Shown here piece by piece: positions 43,595 to 56,200 of a DNA stretch of 64,000 bases; the first letter of the stretch is position 1, and every line of letters begins with the position of its first letter. Origin of the DNA: Norana najaformis (lineage: Eukaryota; Annelida; Clitellata; Crassiclitellata; Hormogastridae); NCBI GenBank assembly GCA_964023275.1, contig OZ029914.1:10237561-10301560 (forward strand), written 5' to 3'. The position numbers were made by a program, and so were the translations under genes. The notes under the pieces are model-generated. The model saw nothing but the letters and a program-made list of their open reading frames with translations, was not told where the DNA came from and ran no database searches.

Positions 43595-44340
43595 CATTGT
43601 TTACTACTAATGAGCATGAATCACAATTAGTAGACTTTGTGTGTAGTTCATTGGTGGACAGTTGACTAGTATAGTTTTATTACAAGCGCTTTAAATTCAG
43701 CACATATGCTATTCGAACTGCATAATTGCATGTATTATTTGCATTATATATCTACAGATGGTTATGCGAGATATTGTAATTGCTTGTGCTGGTGAAAATA
43801 TTCATTTGACTGCGAACGAACTTAGACTTTTTCTTGATCTCTCAGATCTTGTATTGTTACAGGCCTATAAAATACTATGAATTCTTTAAAAGGCCCTTTA
43901 TAAATTACCCGTTCCATTACATTACAGCACATAATAGATCCGTGTGTATATCTATGTATATATACATACATAGAGAGAAAGAGTTCAGGCTTTTTGGTCT
44001 ACATCGACGAAGTTCCTGTGAAGCGTCGGTTGTTTAGACAGCTGAGCGTTGGAGACTATTTTAAGTGCACAGAAGATGCTTTGGTCTCCAGCGAACAGGT
44101 GTTGTCGGCTAGAATCTTCCTCTAAAATACCAACCTCAACCAAAACACAGCCTGCTAAATGTCACAACAGCATATAGACCTGACACTTATACATACGCAT
44201 ATGTCTAGAGGTATACAATACACGTGCATATATCTGCAACACGTAGCAGAACGTTATCGAACATTGCCACACGTGCGGTGGCGAGCATTGTAACCCTATA
44301 TATAGTAACATAATATGGCCTAAGTTACACACAGTAGACA

Positions 44341-44375
<35 letters not shown>

Positions 44376-45175
44376 ATGTAGAACATATACAAAACTTTGT
44401 ATAAGTATTAACGCGTCATATTTCAGCTATAATTGGGAATCTGTTGGTAGGGTTCTGCGCGAGTTAGCCACTAGATATCTGAACAATGTTTACTAATGTA
44501 TGAATGTTCTAGGTATCCGAACAATGTTTACTAATGCATGAATGTTCTATTCTTAATTACCATTAACGTCATCAAGGCTAGCGCAGAGAGCGCCTCTGAG
44601 TAGTTTCCCTCGAAGAGGAGCTATACAAATTTCTGATTACAATTAGGCCGACAATTACATTGCGTGCATAAAAGCTGCAATTTGATTACAAGTATTGCAG
44701 ATGACAACGTGCAAATTGCAGTTTTATAGTTGAATATATTTTTTGCGATGCGACCTTTGCCCTTTATAAAGTACAGGTAGACTGCGGTTATGATGCATTT
44801 ATTACAAACAATAGTTTTCTGCGATGAAACGACACACACATGTATTGCTCCGAAAAACCACCAGCCTTTACTACCAGACAATAAATGTACGTGGAGTGGA
44901 AGGCTTTAATGTCGTTGATTCGTTGTCAATAAATACATGAGATGTGGAAGGCTTTAATGTTGCTATTATCTCTCTATGTATACCTGAGCCAGTGTTACCT
45001 GAATAGTATCAATTGTTACTGCAAATGTCTGCTCATCAACTCCGGTTTCTGTGTTCTACTGCCAAAAAAATCGTCGATGAGCACTCTAGGTAGATTGATT
45101 AGCTACCGAAGAATTCTTTGAAGAATTAAATACGCCGTTAATAGATATTCAAATATCGTTTCTTCTGCGTCTTGG
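43595..45175. other. no gene recognised (intron 1)
   Basis: Holds a 37-bp tandem duplication at 44476-44549 (TATCTGAACAATGTTTACTA + ATGTATGAATGTTCTAG twice) and a (TA)n tract at 44340-44382. No supportable frame. Confidence 0.5.
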
Positions 45176-45179
45176 GTGG

Positions 45180-45640
45180 TTGAGGTGGTGATGATGATGA
45201 TGTTGCTGATGATAATGTTGCTATTTTTTGCTAATCCTTCTGTTTAAGACGGTGATGGTTATGATTGTAATTGTATTCTGCAAATTTGTATAGCGCCTAT
45301 TCAAGAGAAAGTAATCAGAAGCACTTTCTACGTTAATTTAACTAATGATAAACTTTATTAAGAATAAAAAAGTACATAGGTGAGCACACAGTACTCAGAA
45401 AACCAGAACATCGTAGCTGGATGGCTCCCTAACACAGGCGGAGCCCCGCCAACAGATTTCCATCCAGAGATGACAATTGATCTTTGTTCAGAGTTCCTGG
45501 ACCGGTTGCACAAGTACTGAGGAACGACGAGTGGCGATGATAATGGCGACAATGATGATAACGGTAATCGTATTGTAATTGCACATTTATATAGAACCTC
45601 TTCAAGTAAACTACTCAGAAGTCTTCTCAACCTGATGGAA
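45180..45640. repeat. two related short repeats (GATTGTAATTGTATTCTGCAAAT type)
   Basis: 45255-45330 and 45565-45640 share ATTGTAATTG..GCA..TTTATATAG..CC, TTCAAG and ACTCAGAAG segments, each preceded by GATGATGATG. They look like two insertions of one short retroposon. Confidence 0.45.
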
Positions 45641-45696
45641 CAAGATCCCGATCAAATAGAATGGTCCTCAGTCGCTGGCGGAATAGAGACAGAGAA

Positions 45697-45833
45697 AGGG
45701 CGTAATGATGATGATGATGATGACGATCATGATGATGATGATGACGATCATGATGATGATCATGATGATGATCATGATGATTACGATCATGATGATGATG
45801 ATGATGACGATGATGATGATGATGATAACGATC

Positions 45834-45867
<34 letters not shown>

Positions 45868-45940
45868 CGACGACGACGATGATGATGATGATGATGACGA
45901 TGATGATGATGATGATGATGATGATCATGGTCATGGTGAA
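45697..45940. repeat. (ATG)n trinucleotide repeat, about 240 bp
   Basis: ATGATGATGACGATCATG units. Frames read poly-Asp, poly-Met or poly-His and are not genes. Confidence 0.95.
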
Positions 45941-46959
45941 TCATGAACAAAAAATGGAAAAGGTGATATAAAGACAACTGCATCAATTGCATCATAGAGG
46001 ACTCTGACCTTGACTTCACACCTATCGAATCTCGGATATGAAAATCAACCTCCTTTTCCGCTACCTGTTTTTCCTCTTGTTCTTCCTCTCCTATTCCTTC
46101 TCATATTCCTGTTCTCCTCCTCCTCCTCTTTTATTCCTCGGGTTGAAATGGTTTCGCCACTTTGCTTTTCTCAGTAAAGCAAACATCTTTGTTACAAGAA
46201 CAGAAATCGCTAAATATACATCAGGTTTCATATTCTCCCCAAGTATCTTTTCCTCAACACGTGCTTGAATGTGTATTTAAAATCACACATATGTATTGAA
46301 TACACGTTCCTCAAGCATACATGCATGCAATCATACAATGCTGTATTGATCCAATATATACTGCCAATATGCAGATATAAAGACTGTATATAAAGGTTTA
46401 TGGTTCCTCAATATGTATGTGCATATATAAACGAAGCATACATTAACATATTGTGTATATCATACGCCGTATATGAAATGGCCTTTATGTACTGCGGAAG
46501 AAACGTGTAGGTTGGTCGCTTTTCGATTGCCAGTTACTGTTCTGTTTCCCTCGATAGCATATGGAGATGGCAAGCGAGCGGCAACTGTCATGTTTATTGG
46601 CGATTGCCATCGTTCAGATTGCCTTCGACCAGTAAAACAACAAGAAGTGGTTGTCTTTTAGTCCACAAATCATGCACGCCTAATATCCACATGGAAATCC
46701 ATAGACGTCTGTTTATCTGTGAACAACATCGGTTATGCGCCGGAAGAAAAAGCCAGCTTTTGTAGTCGGCGTCAGATCGACTTAGCCTGGTGATCTGCAA
46801 CGTAATAACGCACAGCATTGTTACTTTGGTTTGTTTTGTGTTTATCCTAGGATGAATCCATAACCAAGAAATGTTATTTACATTTGTTAAAGACTGTCAT
46901 ATGTAATACAATGTGATGTGATGTGATTTGACACAATTTACTCAGTTTTACACAATGTC

Positions 46960-47965
46960 ACAGTTTTCGTAGAAGACGTTCAAGATGATACCCAACTATT
47001 CCTCTCAGTCGACGGTTGCACATGTAATCCTGCTTTTCAACTATTTGCTTTGGTTTTTGGTGATGTCCAGTCTTGGATGGCTTGTAATAAACTTCTTCTG
47101 AATCTCTTAAAAGTTGAATTTCTTCTCCTAGGCACTAGCTAACAACTCCGTAAATTTGATTGCATGACACCTATTCAGGTGCGTGGCTTGCTTTGTCAAT
47201 CGTACTGAATGTGCACGCAGATTAGACATGTTTGACTCTACTGCATGATTTTCTAATCACGTCGGCGCCATATACAACTCAACTCATTTTCCTATATTTG
47301 ATGTTCGTAGAATCATATCTCTTTTGGCCCAAAAAGTCTTAAACCCACTAGCTAATGCATTGGTTTCCAGCAGACTTGACTGCTATAACTAACTTCTTAT
47401 TGGCATGCACAAACTACCAATGGTTCAAAACTTTCTTTCCAGAACCAAAGCAAAAGCACACAAGTATCAGTATATCACACCAATATCGCATTCATTGCAC
47501 TGGTTACTAATCGGGCAAAGAATCCAGTCTAAATTCTCGCGCATAGTTCACAAAGTACTACATTTAAATCAGTCAGCCTGCCTATGTTCCATTCTCACCC
47601 CTCATACCAACAAGTGTTGCACTCGATCAATGTACACCGTGACTATTGTGCCTCGTACCAAAACAGTTTGGTTTCCCGAGCGTTCTCGGTTGTGAATGCA
47701 AGGCTTTGGAATTCACAGCCAAGTTCAATTCGTTTTGTCAGTTCTTTGTTATCATTCAAGTATAAACTTAACACTCATCTCTTTCAGCTTGCTTACTCAG
47801 CGTATGTTATAACTTATGGATTCGCTATTCTATCGGAATTTCGTCTGGTTTAACCCCAACGGATTATGATTTCTGACCGCAATTTCATTTGGAGAGATCG
47901 TCCATTGATGTCTCGGACATTAGGATAACGTCGCTATAGAAATAACTAGATTAGATTAGATTTAA
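46960..47965 (+). pseudogene. CR1/L2-like LINE fragment with 3' tail
   Basis: Successive pieces match the end of a non-LTR reverse transcriptase: DDTQLFLSVDG and VQSWMACNKLLLNLLKVEFL with a following LLGTS (thumb-proximal region), SLHWLLIGQRIQSKFSRIVH, then VVNARLWNSQPSSIRF and LLSFKYKLNTHLFQLAY at the C-terminus. Frame changes and stops break it. The 3' UTR ends with ATTAGGATAACGTCGCTATAG and AGATTAGATTAGAT, which identifies the dispersed short tails elsewhere in the window as truncated copies of this lineage. Confidence 0.85.
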
Positions 47966-48754
47966 CGTTGAAACTCTATTAAAACTAATGTATCACTTAT
48001 TTCTTCAAATGTAAGTCTAGTCGGCCTACGCGAATAGTGATAAGCATTACGACAAATAATTATTAAAATCATACAAAGAAAGGAGAAACTTATCGTACGA
48101 AAAGGGAACAAATATGTGCGACACTGGCAATACTAATTATTCGAGCTGCTATTGTACTATTACCACAAAGTTAGGTTGTGTTAACATATTATTTATAATG
48201 GCTGATAAGCTGAGGAAGATCTTTCATTGAAGTTATAGTCGTTATCTGTACCTCGCAATTCAGTATGAATTTCCAGGCGGTCGGTGTTTTTTACTCCACG
48301 TATAAATTATTGCACTACTGATAAGACCGAACAGCGTTGTATTTGCACGGATGCCTGGCTGTGCAGACGGTCTCGGTCGTATTCTGTATAGGTCAGAGAT
48401 CTTGAATGAGGCGTGAAGGGAAGAAAGCGTAGGTACTCGTATGCTTTGGATGGTTATGGAGGTGAACACCAGAGATAAGCGGTTTACTGCTGAAAAGCAG
48501 TCGCTGTCTGTGTCTCTGAAACACAGTGAGTCCAGAACTTTCAACTGTCTGGTTGATGAACACAGTATCTGTAGCTTATAAAAAGGCTCTGCCTGATTAC
48601 CTCCCAACTGTATAGTAATTGTACACATTACAATTCTCAAGACACTCAAGACAATATTCAAGACATTACAATTCTCTGACCTATAGGAATTCGACCCGGC
48701 TTCTCCAATTGATTGTGAGGCTGGACTGCGATATTGATTTGAAGTGACCATCGA

Positions 48755-48810
48755 CTGATACCTTGGGCATTATGATAACGGCGCTATAGAAGTTTTTTTA
48801 TTAGATTAGT
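48755..48810 (+). repeat. LINE 3'-tail repeat (ATAACGGCGCTATAGAAGT family)
   Basis: GACCATCGACTGATACC, GGGCATTATGATAACGGCGC and TATAGAAG followed by TTATTAGATTAG give a clean + copy. Confidence 0.75.
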
Positions 48811-51335
48811 AACTGAATGTATGCTACAATGAAAACATTGCAATATAAAACAATATAGTCCAACTGAAACGTGATAATGCCCTTCACAAAGTTCAGAGGG
48901 GCGCATCAAAGCTGGGCAACAGGAATCATTATCAAGCATAAAATGACTGGAGGAGGTAAGTTTACGGTTTAGAGCAAACGATTACAAGGCCTGGTCACAA
49001 TAGTGACTGCTATACACAGACATTGGGTTAGGAGGACGATGCAGCTTCAAGGTTGCGAAATATCGACAACAGATGATGGAGGTAAAGAAGCTGCGTCTGA
49101 CTTTGCCCTAGATTGCAAAGGATGAAAAGATGGAGACATCGCTGGTGAGGGAAGGGATGAGCCTCAGTGATGGATGATCATCTAGTCAGGCTATGCGTAT
49201 GTACATTGGCGGTTGATGAGCTTATGACTGAGACGAGTTGATGGATTAAGGATAGTTGACAAGACTTATGACCTGATGTTAATAAAAAGTTAGACTCCTT
49301 CTGAAACAGTAATAATGGTTACAACTCAAATAAGGAGAGTTACAAGATTTTATTCAATTATTGAATTAGGAAGTAAGATATTTATGTCTTCAATGCCTAC
49401 CGTATAAATATTTCCAAAAATCCATGTACTTATAGAAAATATATTTCGTAATCTAACAGGCTGTAGCTTGGATTGTTCATCTAATAGCTACTGTATCAGT
49501 TAATCAATTACATCATTAATTGTTCGAAATTAATTATTTAACAGATCAGAGAACAGATAAGAAAATATTTTAAACTGTCTGATGTGTCTGTTTATTTGCT
49601 TAACAGTGGTTGATTTCATTTGAAAATAGACATTTAAATGTTTATGCGGCGTTATACCTACATTGTTAGGAATGTGTAAATTGATCTATGATTTTGCTAT
49701 TGCAGCAATTCGCTGTCGGCTTTGATTCTAACAGTTCTGTCACACATTGCCCTGAGTTAGCTTCGGTTTTGCTCACGTCGTCTGGACTCCATTCAAGTCT
49801 ATTATATAATTGTTTAGTGTCAGGCATCTCGTTAGAAGAAGATTAGATCAAAGTGCCCGGCTTCTTTGCCTTCATCAGATATTTTTTTCTTTTGTGTACG
49901 TTATGCTCAATAAATTACTCATCGAATTCCACTGAATTTTCATTCTATTAACGATCCTGCCACACCTGGTAACTTTTCAACAACTCCTTAGCCAGCTTTT
50001 CGATTATACTTTTTTTTCGTTAGAATTTCCTCTAGAATTTTAATATTGTATTCAAAACCAGACTTTTCTTATCCTGTAGTAGTGTGATTGGTTTTCGCTG
50101 CTGTGTTCCGGATGGCAATGTCACTTCATCACAAACGACAATTTATTTATTTTGTGCTCCTCCTCCGAATCCTTGTACAGTTTCTCGATTACAAATTTCT
50201 CTGCAAGTTAGACGTCCAAACATTCAATCTAGAGTCCTTAAGTACCTCACAAAAGCGCTGCCTATTCCTCCAACTCTTCCACTTTTTGAGTTTTTTCACA
50301 GAATTCCATCCGCTATATGAATTCTGGTCTCGCCTTCTGAACTTGCAATAAGCCCTTTCATACTCTGGACAATACTTCACTTCTCTGCTTTCTTTTCCAA
50401 AAATTTGACAAAAAATTGCCAGTTACTTGAACTGTCACCTCTCGTCCAACAACGACGTTGACCTTCTTCAGCATGCTCTACTATGCCATCTACTCGCCCG
50501 TCCTTTAACAACGTCCCTCATTTCTTGTTCATGTTTTGTTGTGTTAGAAGTCTTTAGTAAGATTAAAGTAGAGTTTTAATATTGTTTTACCTACTCTACT
50601 CTTCAACCTACTGGAACTTCTTTGTTAACCTTCCTCAACATGCTCTATTCTAGCATTTACTCAATGTTGATCTTCTTTCACCGGCTCTACATATTCATCC
50701 CAGAGCTTCTCCGTGTTCACTTTGTTTTCCCTTACACACTCAACCTCTTTGTCCTTCACTCCAACTCGATCTGACGGCTTCGGTGGAGCAATTAGCCCGA
50801 CAGCTTAGCTAGAATATGAATGAGCAACAAGAAGGCAACAGCCTGTCGCATTCACCATCGGGCTACCATCTTTGGCATTCTGTCGATGGTTACCAACCAA
50901 CGAACCGTAATTATATCCAGTGTTCCATGACCATCGAATTACGCCCGACCTATTTCTATTGAGACTGATCACAAATAGCCTTTTAGTTTACATGGATATT
51001 CGTATATAAGAATATATAATTATACATAACAGAGAATTATAGAATTATACATAACAGAGAACATTTATGAATGTACTCTTTTATTAATTTTTATGACTTA
51101 TTTTTACCTGTTGTTCATTTACATGTGCTCGCTGTTGCGGTTCCTTTTATTTCAAAATCTACTAATAGTACGCCTTCGTAGTGAAATGCAATTACTTATA
51201 CCTATAGAATATAAATAGGTTCTGATACATTTAATGAATGCTATGTGGGTTGTGTGGTGGCAGAAATATATTTGTCCTCCACCTTTGCGTCTAAGGATTC
51301 GAATCTCTCTCGTCATGTAAATTGAACAACACGTT
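48811..51335. other. no gene recognised (intron 1)
   Basis: AT-rich with a pyrimidine-rich stretch at 49960-50780. Overlapping frames near 50084-50351 are not supported by any domain. Confidence 0.5.
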
Positions 51336-51336
51336 A

Positions 51337-51542
51337 TCAAGTCGTTTAGCTCTTAAGTAAATGTTTTGAGGTTGTGGACTGCTAGTGTTTGTGCTTCACC
51401 CAAATTATCCTTCAGATTCAGAATCACGCCTCTGACGTCATCAAGCCGTGTAAACCTTAAGTAAATGTTTTGAAATTGGTGGACTGCTGGTGTTTGAGTT
51501 TCTCCCAAATTATCCTTCAATCTCAGGACCACGCCTCTGACG
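51337..51542. repeat. 103-bp tandem duplication
   Basis: ATCAAGYCGT..CTTAAGTAAATGTTTTGA, GTGGACTGCT..GTGTTTG and CCCAAATTATCCTTCA..CACGCCTCTGACG occur twice, starting at 51337 and 51440. Confidence 0.85.
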
Positions 51543-51544
51543 CC

Positions 51545-52710
51545 TAATGGCTCACAAGCCCCTGCCTTTCCAAACCTAACTGCCTTGTGTTTAGATGTTT
51601 ACTATAAATCAGTCTTTATATCTTCAATGTTAAGGTAATTTCGGTAATCCGTTAGATCCAAAATCCCATTATTATTCTGTTTTTTGCCATATTATAAACT
51701 GAACACTAACAATTCAGATTCAAAATCATTAAAATAGAGCAAACAAGTGATTTATATAATATAAACAACAAACTTTGATGATAAGAATTAAAACGTCAAT
51801 TAGAAAATAATAAAATACGGTTAAGGATGTGTGAAAAATACTGTTTTTAAAATCAGGAGCTGCTGTGTTGTCTAGTTTCTTCTCCTGAATGTAATTTACG
51901 AGTTATTCAGATGAACAAATTGACATTTGTCGAAATCTGATTGCAACTAAACACCTTGCTCGTCATCTTAATGTTTCTTGATTTTTTTAAACAGAATTTG
52001 TCTGCTACTCGATCGTCGTCGGCATCTATCTCAACATCGACCTTATCAGCGCAAAAACACTGTCCACGATATCTGTGTCGATTTTGAATACATATTCTGA
52101 ATGTGCCTTGTGCTTGGGGCGTTACAATGGCTTCCGTCAATCCCTGGACGGTGAAGATAACGCTGCAAATTGCTTGGAATTCTATAGCGATGACAAGTTG
52201 TCCGATGAATGCTTTTACCCTGGCATATTTTCTGTTAGCTGTCAGCCGATGCTGTCTAAAATAGGAACCTGACACCATTTTGTGCGACTTCTGCTTCCCA
52301 GGGTTCATTTATTTCCTGTTTCGCTACAGTGACCTTGACACTAGTGACCGAAAATATCCTAATTACATTACATTGACAGTTGTAACGTGATTAAAAGAAT
52401 TGAAAAGAACATTTTCTGTAGTGGCGTTGACACTTTTCAGTTACAATAAACAATCAATCTTCTTTTCGTTTTTCCTATCCTGTTCTGTCCCCTGCTGTCA
52501 TTACCTCTCCCCTCCTCTTTGAGTTTCAATCTCACCCATCGTGCCTGTCAGTGTTCCATCTTTATTCATACTTCTCTAGTTTTGAGTGATAGATTAGATG
52601 GAAGACTCACCACTTTCAAGTTGCTTACCCGCGTAGCCTGTCTTCAGGCTTTCTGACATATTAGATATCGACCTGGCTTCTTTTGCAACGAATTACGAAT
52701 TTGACTACGA
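51545..52710. other. unclear; opposing frames at 51.9-52.3 kb
   Basis: A minus frame (51907-52308, 133 codons) and a shorter + frame (52075-52272) overlap. The minus product contains a Cys-rich RGQCFCADKVDVEIDADDD stretch. I recognise neither and would not call a gene. Confidence 0.3.
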
Positions 52711-52714
52711 TTTC

Positions 52715-52785
52715 TCTTGTGCGACCATCGACCGATACAAATGTGTATTATGACAATGGCGCTATACAAGTTATTAAATTAGTTT
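52715..52785 (+). repeat. LINE 3'-tail repeat
   Basis: GCGACCATCGACCGATACAA, ATTATGACAATGGCGCTATA, TTATTAAATTAG; diverged + copy. Confidence 0.6.
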
Positions 52786-52814
52786 ACATTGTACAAATTT
52801 CGTGTGCGACATCG

Positions 52815-53045
52815 TTAGGGCGCTGGGTTTGTAAGCGAAAAGATTGCGGGTTCGCCTCTGAGCGACCATGGGCAAGTTGTTTGCGCACATGTGTTTCTGT
52901 CACCAAACAGCAGAACTGCTATCGGCATAAGCTGTGAGATCCTGCTATGCATTGGCCTCGTGTCCACGATCTTGGGAATCTTCCACTAACGGAAGAGCAG
53001 AGGCCGAAGAGCAGAAAATGAGCACCTCATCTAAGTTGCACCAGC
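52815..53045 (+). repeat. tRNA-derived SINE, family A, adjacent to Kv4 exon 2
   Basis: Head CGTTAGGGCGCTGGGTTTGTA, B-box GGGTTCGCCTC, then GGGCAAGTTGTTTGCGCACA, TCTGTCACCAAACAGCAG and GCCTCGTGTCCACGATCTTG. Its end is about 50 bp before the exon 2 acceptor, so it occupies the branch-point neighbourhood of a 26-kb intron. Confidence 0.75.
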
Positions 53046-53096
53046 CACATGGAAAGTTAAATTACTTTTAATTATCGTATGTATGTGTTTGTTTAG

Positions 53097-53259
53097 TTAT
53101 GGTGACATGGTTCCGAGCACAGTGAGTGGTAAGATCGTCGGTGGTGTATGTTCGCTGAGTGGAGTCCTTGTAATCGCTCTTCCAGTTCCCGTTATCGTCT
53201 CCAACTTCAGCCGAATCTACCATCAAAACCAACGATCCGACAAACGAAAAGCTCAGAAG
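53097..53259 (+). CDS. Shal: Kv4 (Shal) coding exon 2: selectivity filter end and S6
   Basis: The first base completes the glycine codon begun in exon 1, giving TMTTLGYGDMVP across the junction. The exon then encodes residues 373-426. S6 is [19 protein letters not shown], with the PVP gate hinge at 401-403, followed by the conserved post-S6 segment [20 protein letters not shown]. The acceptor is TTTGTTTAG and the donor AAG/GTAGAC, leaving phase 0. The junction inside the filter matches the intron position known for Kv4 genes. Continuity with exon 1 is exact and there is no sign of decay. Confidence 0.98.
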
Positions 53260-56200
53260 GTAGACAGTTATCACGTATATCAAGTATCTCTCTCTGTCTC
53301 TTTCTTTGTATATCTGTCTCCCTTTCTTTCTCTCTTCAAACCTTTTGCCGCCGCTTCTCCAATTTTTTGTCTTTAATTCTGTATCTCTGTCTCTTTTTGC
53401 CATTGTTTGTGCTGCAATGCTCCTCTGTGGCAATAATGTCTCAACATGCTTGACAGTGTTAATCACTGTTTCGACCTGTCCATGGCATTACGTATCGGTT
53501 TCTGGTTTACTTCCAGTCTTCTTTGTAGGCCCTATTTTGTATTTCTCTAACTCTACTTGTGTGCGTTTTTTAGTATCTCTATTTCTGGCTCTGGATGCTT
53601 CAGTGCTTCTCTATGTACATTTCCCTGTATTTCGTTACGTTTTTGTCGCTGTATTTTCAGTTATTTATTCATTTTAAAAAACTTCAGGTTTTCCTTCGAA
53701 CCTCTATATTATTTTTCATTTATTCCTTTATTCGTTCGTTTTACCTTGTTCGTTCATTCGTACATTGAGATGTTAAGAAATTCCGATCACCTACCTACAA
53801 ATATCACGACCAAGCGCAGTGTGGTTTTGAATAGCATTTTGTGTAAAGGTTATTATCGCTTGGGAGAATTTGCATTTTACATTGTTGAGCTGATAGAGTT
53901 TACCGAAAGAGTCCCGGCCGACTTATTTGAACTGAAAATTAGAACAGGACTTGTGTTGTCAAACTTATGGTTTTATCGATATTTGCTGAGAATTACAAAT
54001 TTTCATAAATCTTCTGACAGTTTAAGCTACATTGGAGTCTCGCAAAACATAAATCACTCGGAAGTAACATGTTTTGTGGTCTCAGCACCTATTCTCTATT
54101 ACACTAAATCCAGTCAACCATGAAATTAGGCCTACGCATAGTGCATTATGCATATATCGTCACATGGCACATTGTCGATTCGAAGATCAAATACGCACAT
54201 ACTGTATATGGCTTACACATCATCATACATAAATACATCGAAGTACTTAAGCCTATAATATAGAAATCCATAAAGTGGTACAAATGCATGATGCAGCATA
54301 TAAGCAAAAATACGCAGAGCCGTTTATACCTAAGTACCTACAAAAGCTTCACGAAAATACATGCATGCGTGCATACTTCAAAAACATTTCAGGATGTAAC
54401 TAATAGTATTATATATGTGCATGTTTTATGGGTAATGTTTTCTTATGGCCTTTTGGGTGTACTGCTTGAACTTTTCAATATTATGGACACAAAAAGTCCA
54501 TAATAAGTTGGAAGTTACTAAGTACAATTACAATTACAGAAACTTATTTCAAAATAACGCTTCATGAATAGCCCAATACGCGACTGTACAAAAGAGGAAT
54601 GGTTGTTGCATGTACAAAGATAGTCAACTCTGGCAAGGTCCTAGCACCAGTCAGGTGAATATGGTATCTAATGATACCAAAGAAAACAAAGTTCTGAATG
54701 ATCAGCTTCAAAGGGGATGGATGGGAACACGATGGCGTCTTTGAACATTGGTCCAAATGTATTTTAAGAAACTAAACTTTACTTCCACCATTAGTTGCGT
54801 CTTCACAAATTGCCTTAATTGAGATGGAGTCAAATTCTTTAACACAAAAAGGGCTAATGCTTAATTCAAAGCAGATTTTTTTTTTCCAGATTATTTGGTT
54901 GGTATGTTTACTTTCAAACGTAGCATTTATTTCAAAAGTCACACGTAGACGTGTATACAGAAAGCGAAAGTATCCAACTGCATTCCTGTGTCTATTACTC
55001 CTCGATCAGCTGTTGTCTATGGCTTTAGCCGGACTTAAGTTGTTTTCTTTTGGAAGCGACCGACACTTCGTGACCTTGGGCACGTAGTGTTAATCTTCCT
55101 GCTGGGTGTGTGCGCCAATTAACCGAGACGTTTCCAGCTGGTAGATGTGTGCACCGTTCATCCATTTTGCATGATGGTTAAAGTCTGTACCGTGGAGTAC
55201 AGGCCCGGTGCAATGTCTCATGCTGCGCAAGCACCTACGGACCTGTGCCTAAGACGATACCCGCACGTGTCTAGTTGAAGTTTAAGCAATGGGAGACTGA
55301 TGCAACTTGCACCAAGTGTGGTGGGCACCGAGGGAAAAGTGCAGGAAGCGTCGGGAATTGGAGGAAATGAAGTAAACATGTCGAACCAACCTCTCTCTTT
55401 AGAGATTTCGTATTTTCCGACCAAGTGTACTACTTCAAACTCTCCAGCGATTCACATAAACAGCATCTCTCCGTGGGCAAACTATTCCGCATAAACTATG
55501 TTCGCATTCACATTTTATATATGTAGGGGTGTGTTGTGAATAATTGATGTCTTATAGCCGTATTCTATATTCTCCTAGCATTAAACACTTCTTTGTTGCA
55601 CCCATTTAATAAATTTATTAAATTAATTGACTTAGTCCTAGTAGTGGATTCTGTTATTAGTAGTTTTTAGAAGTTCCTAAAAGGCGTGATATATATATAT
55701 ATATCCAGGACATGCGAACATATAATTAAATGCACAAAAGTCTACAAAGCTTTTGCTTTTCAAGTCTTGTATGTACAAGTCGTTAAGACATCAGGTACTA
55801 TAATAAATACTGGTGGCGCAAATAAGTGCAATTTTGTCCACATGTTCTCCAATTCTAATGCACCACTTACGCCTTCACTGACCAACAGCACATCATATCG
55901 TCAATCGACTTAAGGTTTTGTTTACCGGAACGTCTTTAGCTGGAGCCGAAAAGTTCATACCTAAAGGCATGACTTAGCCGAAAAAATTTGATTATAACAT
56001 GCACACGTTTGCAACAAAGCGTGAGCTCCGAGTAGGGTAATTATTTACTCAAAAGTGCTACCCGCCTAGTACCGGCTGATGAAAACACAGAGGCTAATGT
56101 AGCGTCCGTAATCCATACCTCAAAGGCATGGCTTAGCATTGTCCAGGCGTGTACCAAGTTCTAAGCAATTTGCTGGTATGCGTTGAAATATTTATTTATG

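Larger units (their letters stand above)
26871..53096 (+). other. Shal: Kv4 intron 1, 26,226 bp
   Basis: GT-AG intron (GTAAGC donor; TTTGTTTAG acceptor) that splits the selectivity-filter glycine codon. The + strand contains no other piece of the channel that I can find. It is filled with microsatellites, SINEs, LINE fragments and hAT-type elements, which are listed separately. Confidence 0.9.

Noticed and set aside
45627-46019. Poly-His, poly-Asp and poly-Met frames
   Set aside because: They are the translations of an (ATG)n microsatellite in different phases.
53557-54123. 188-codon + strand frame in Kv4 intron 2
   Set aside because: It begins in a T/C-rich tract that suppresses stops, has no start, splice or domain support, and its first third is Phe/Ser/Cys low complexity.
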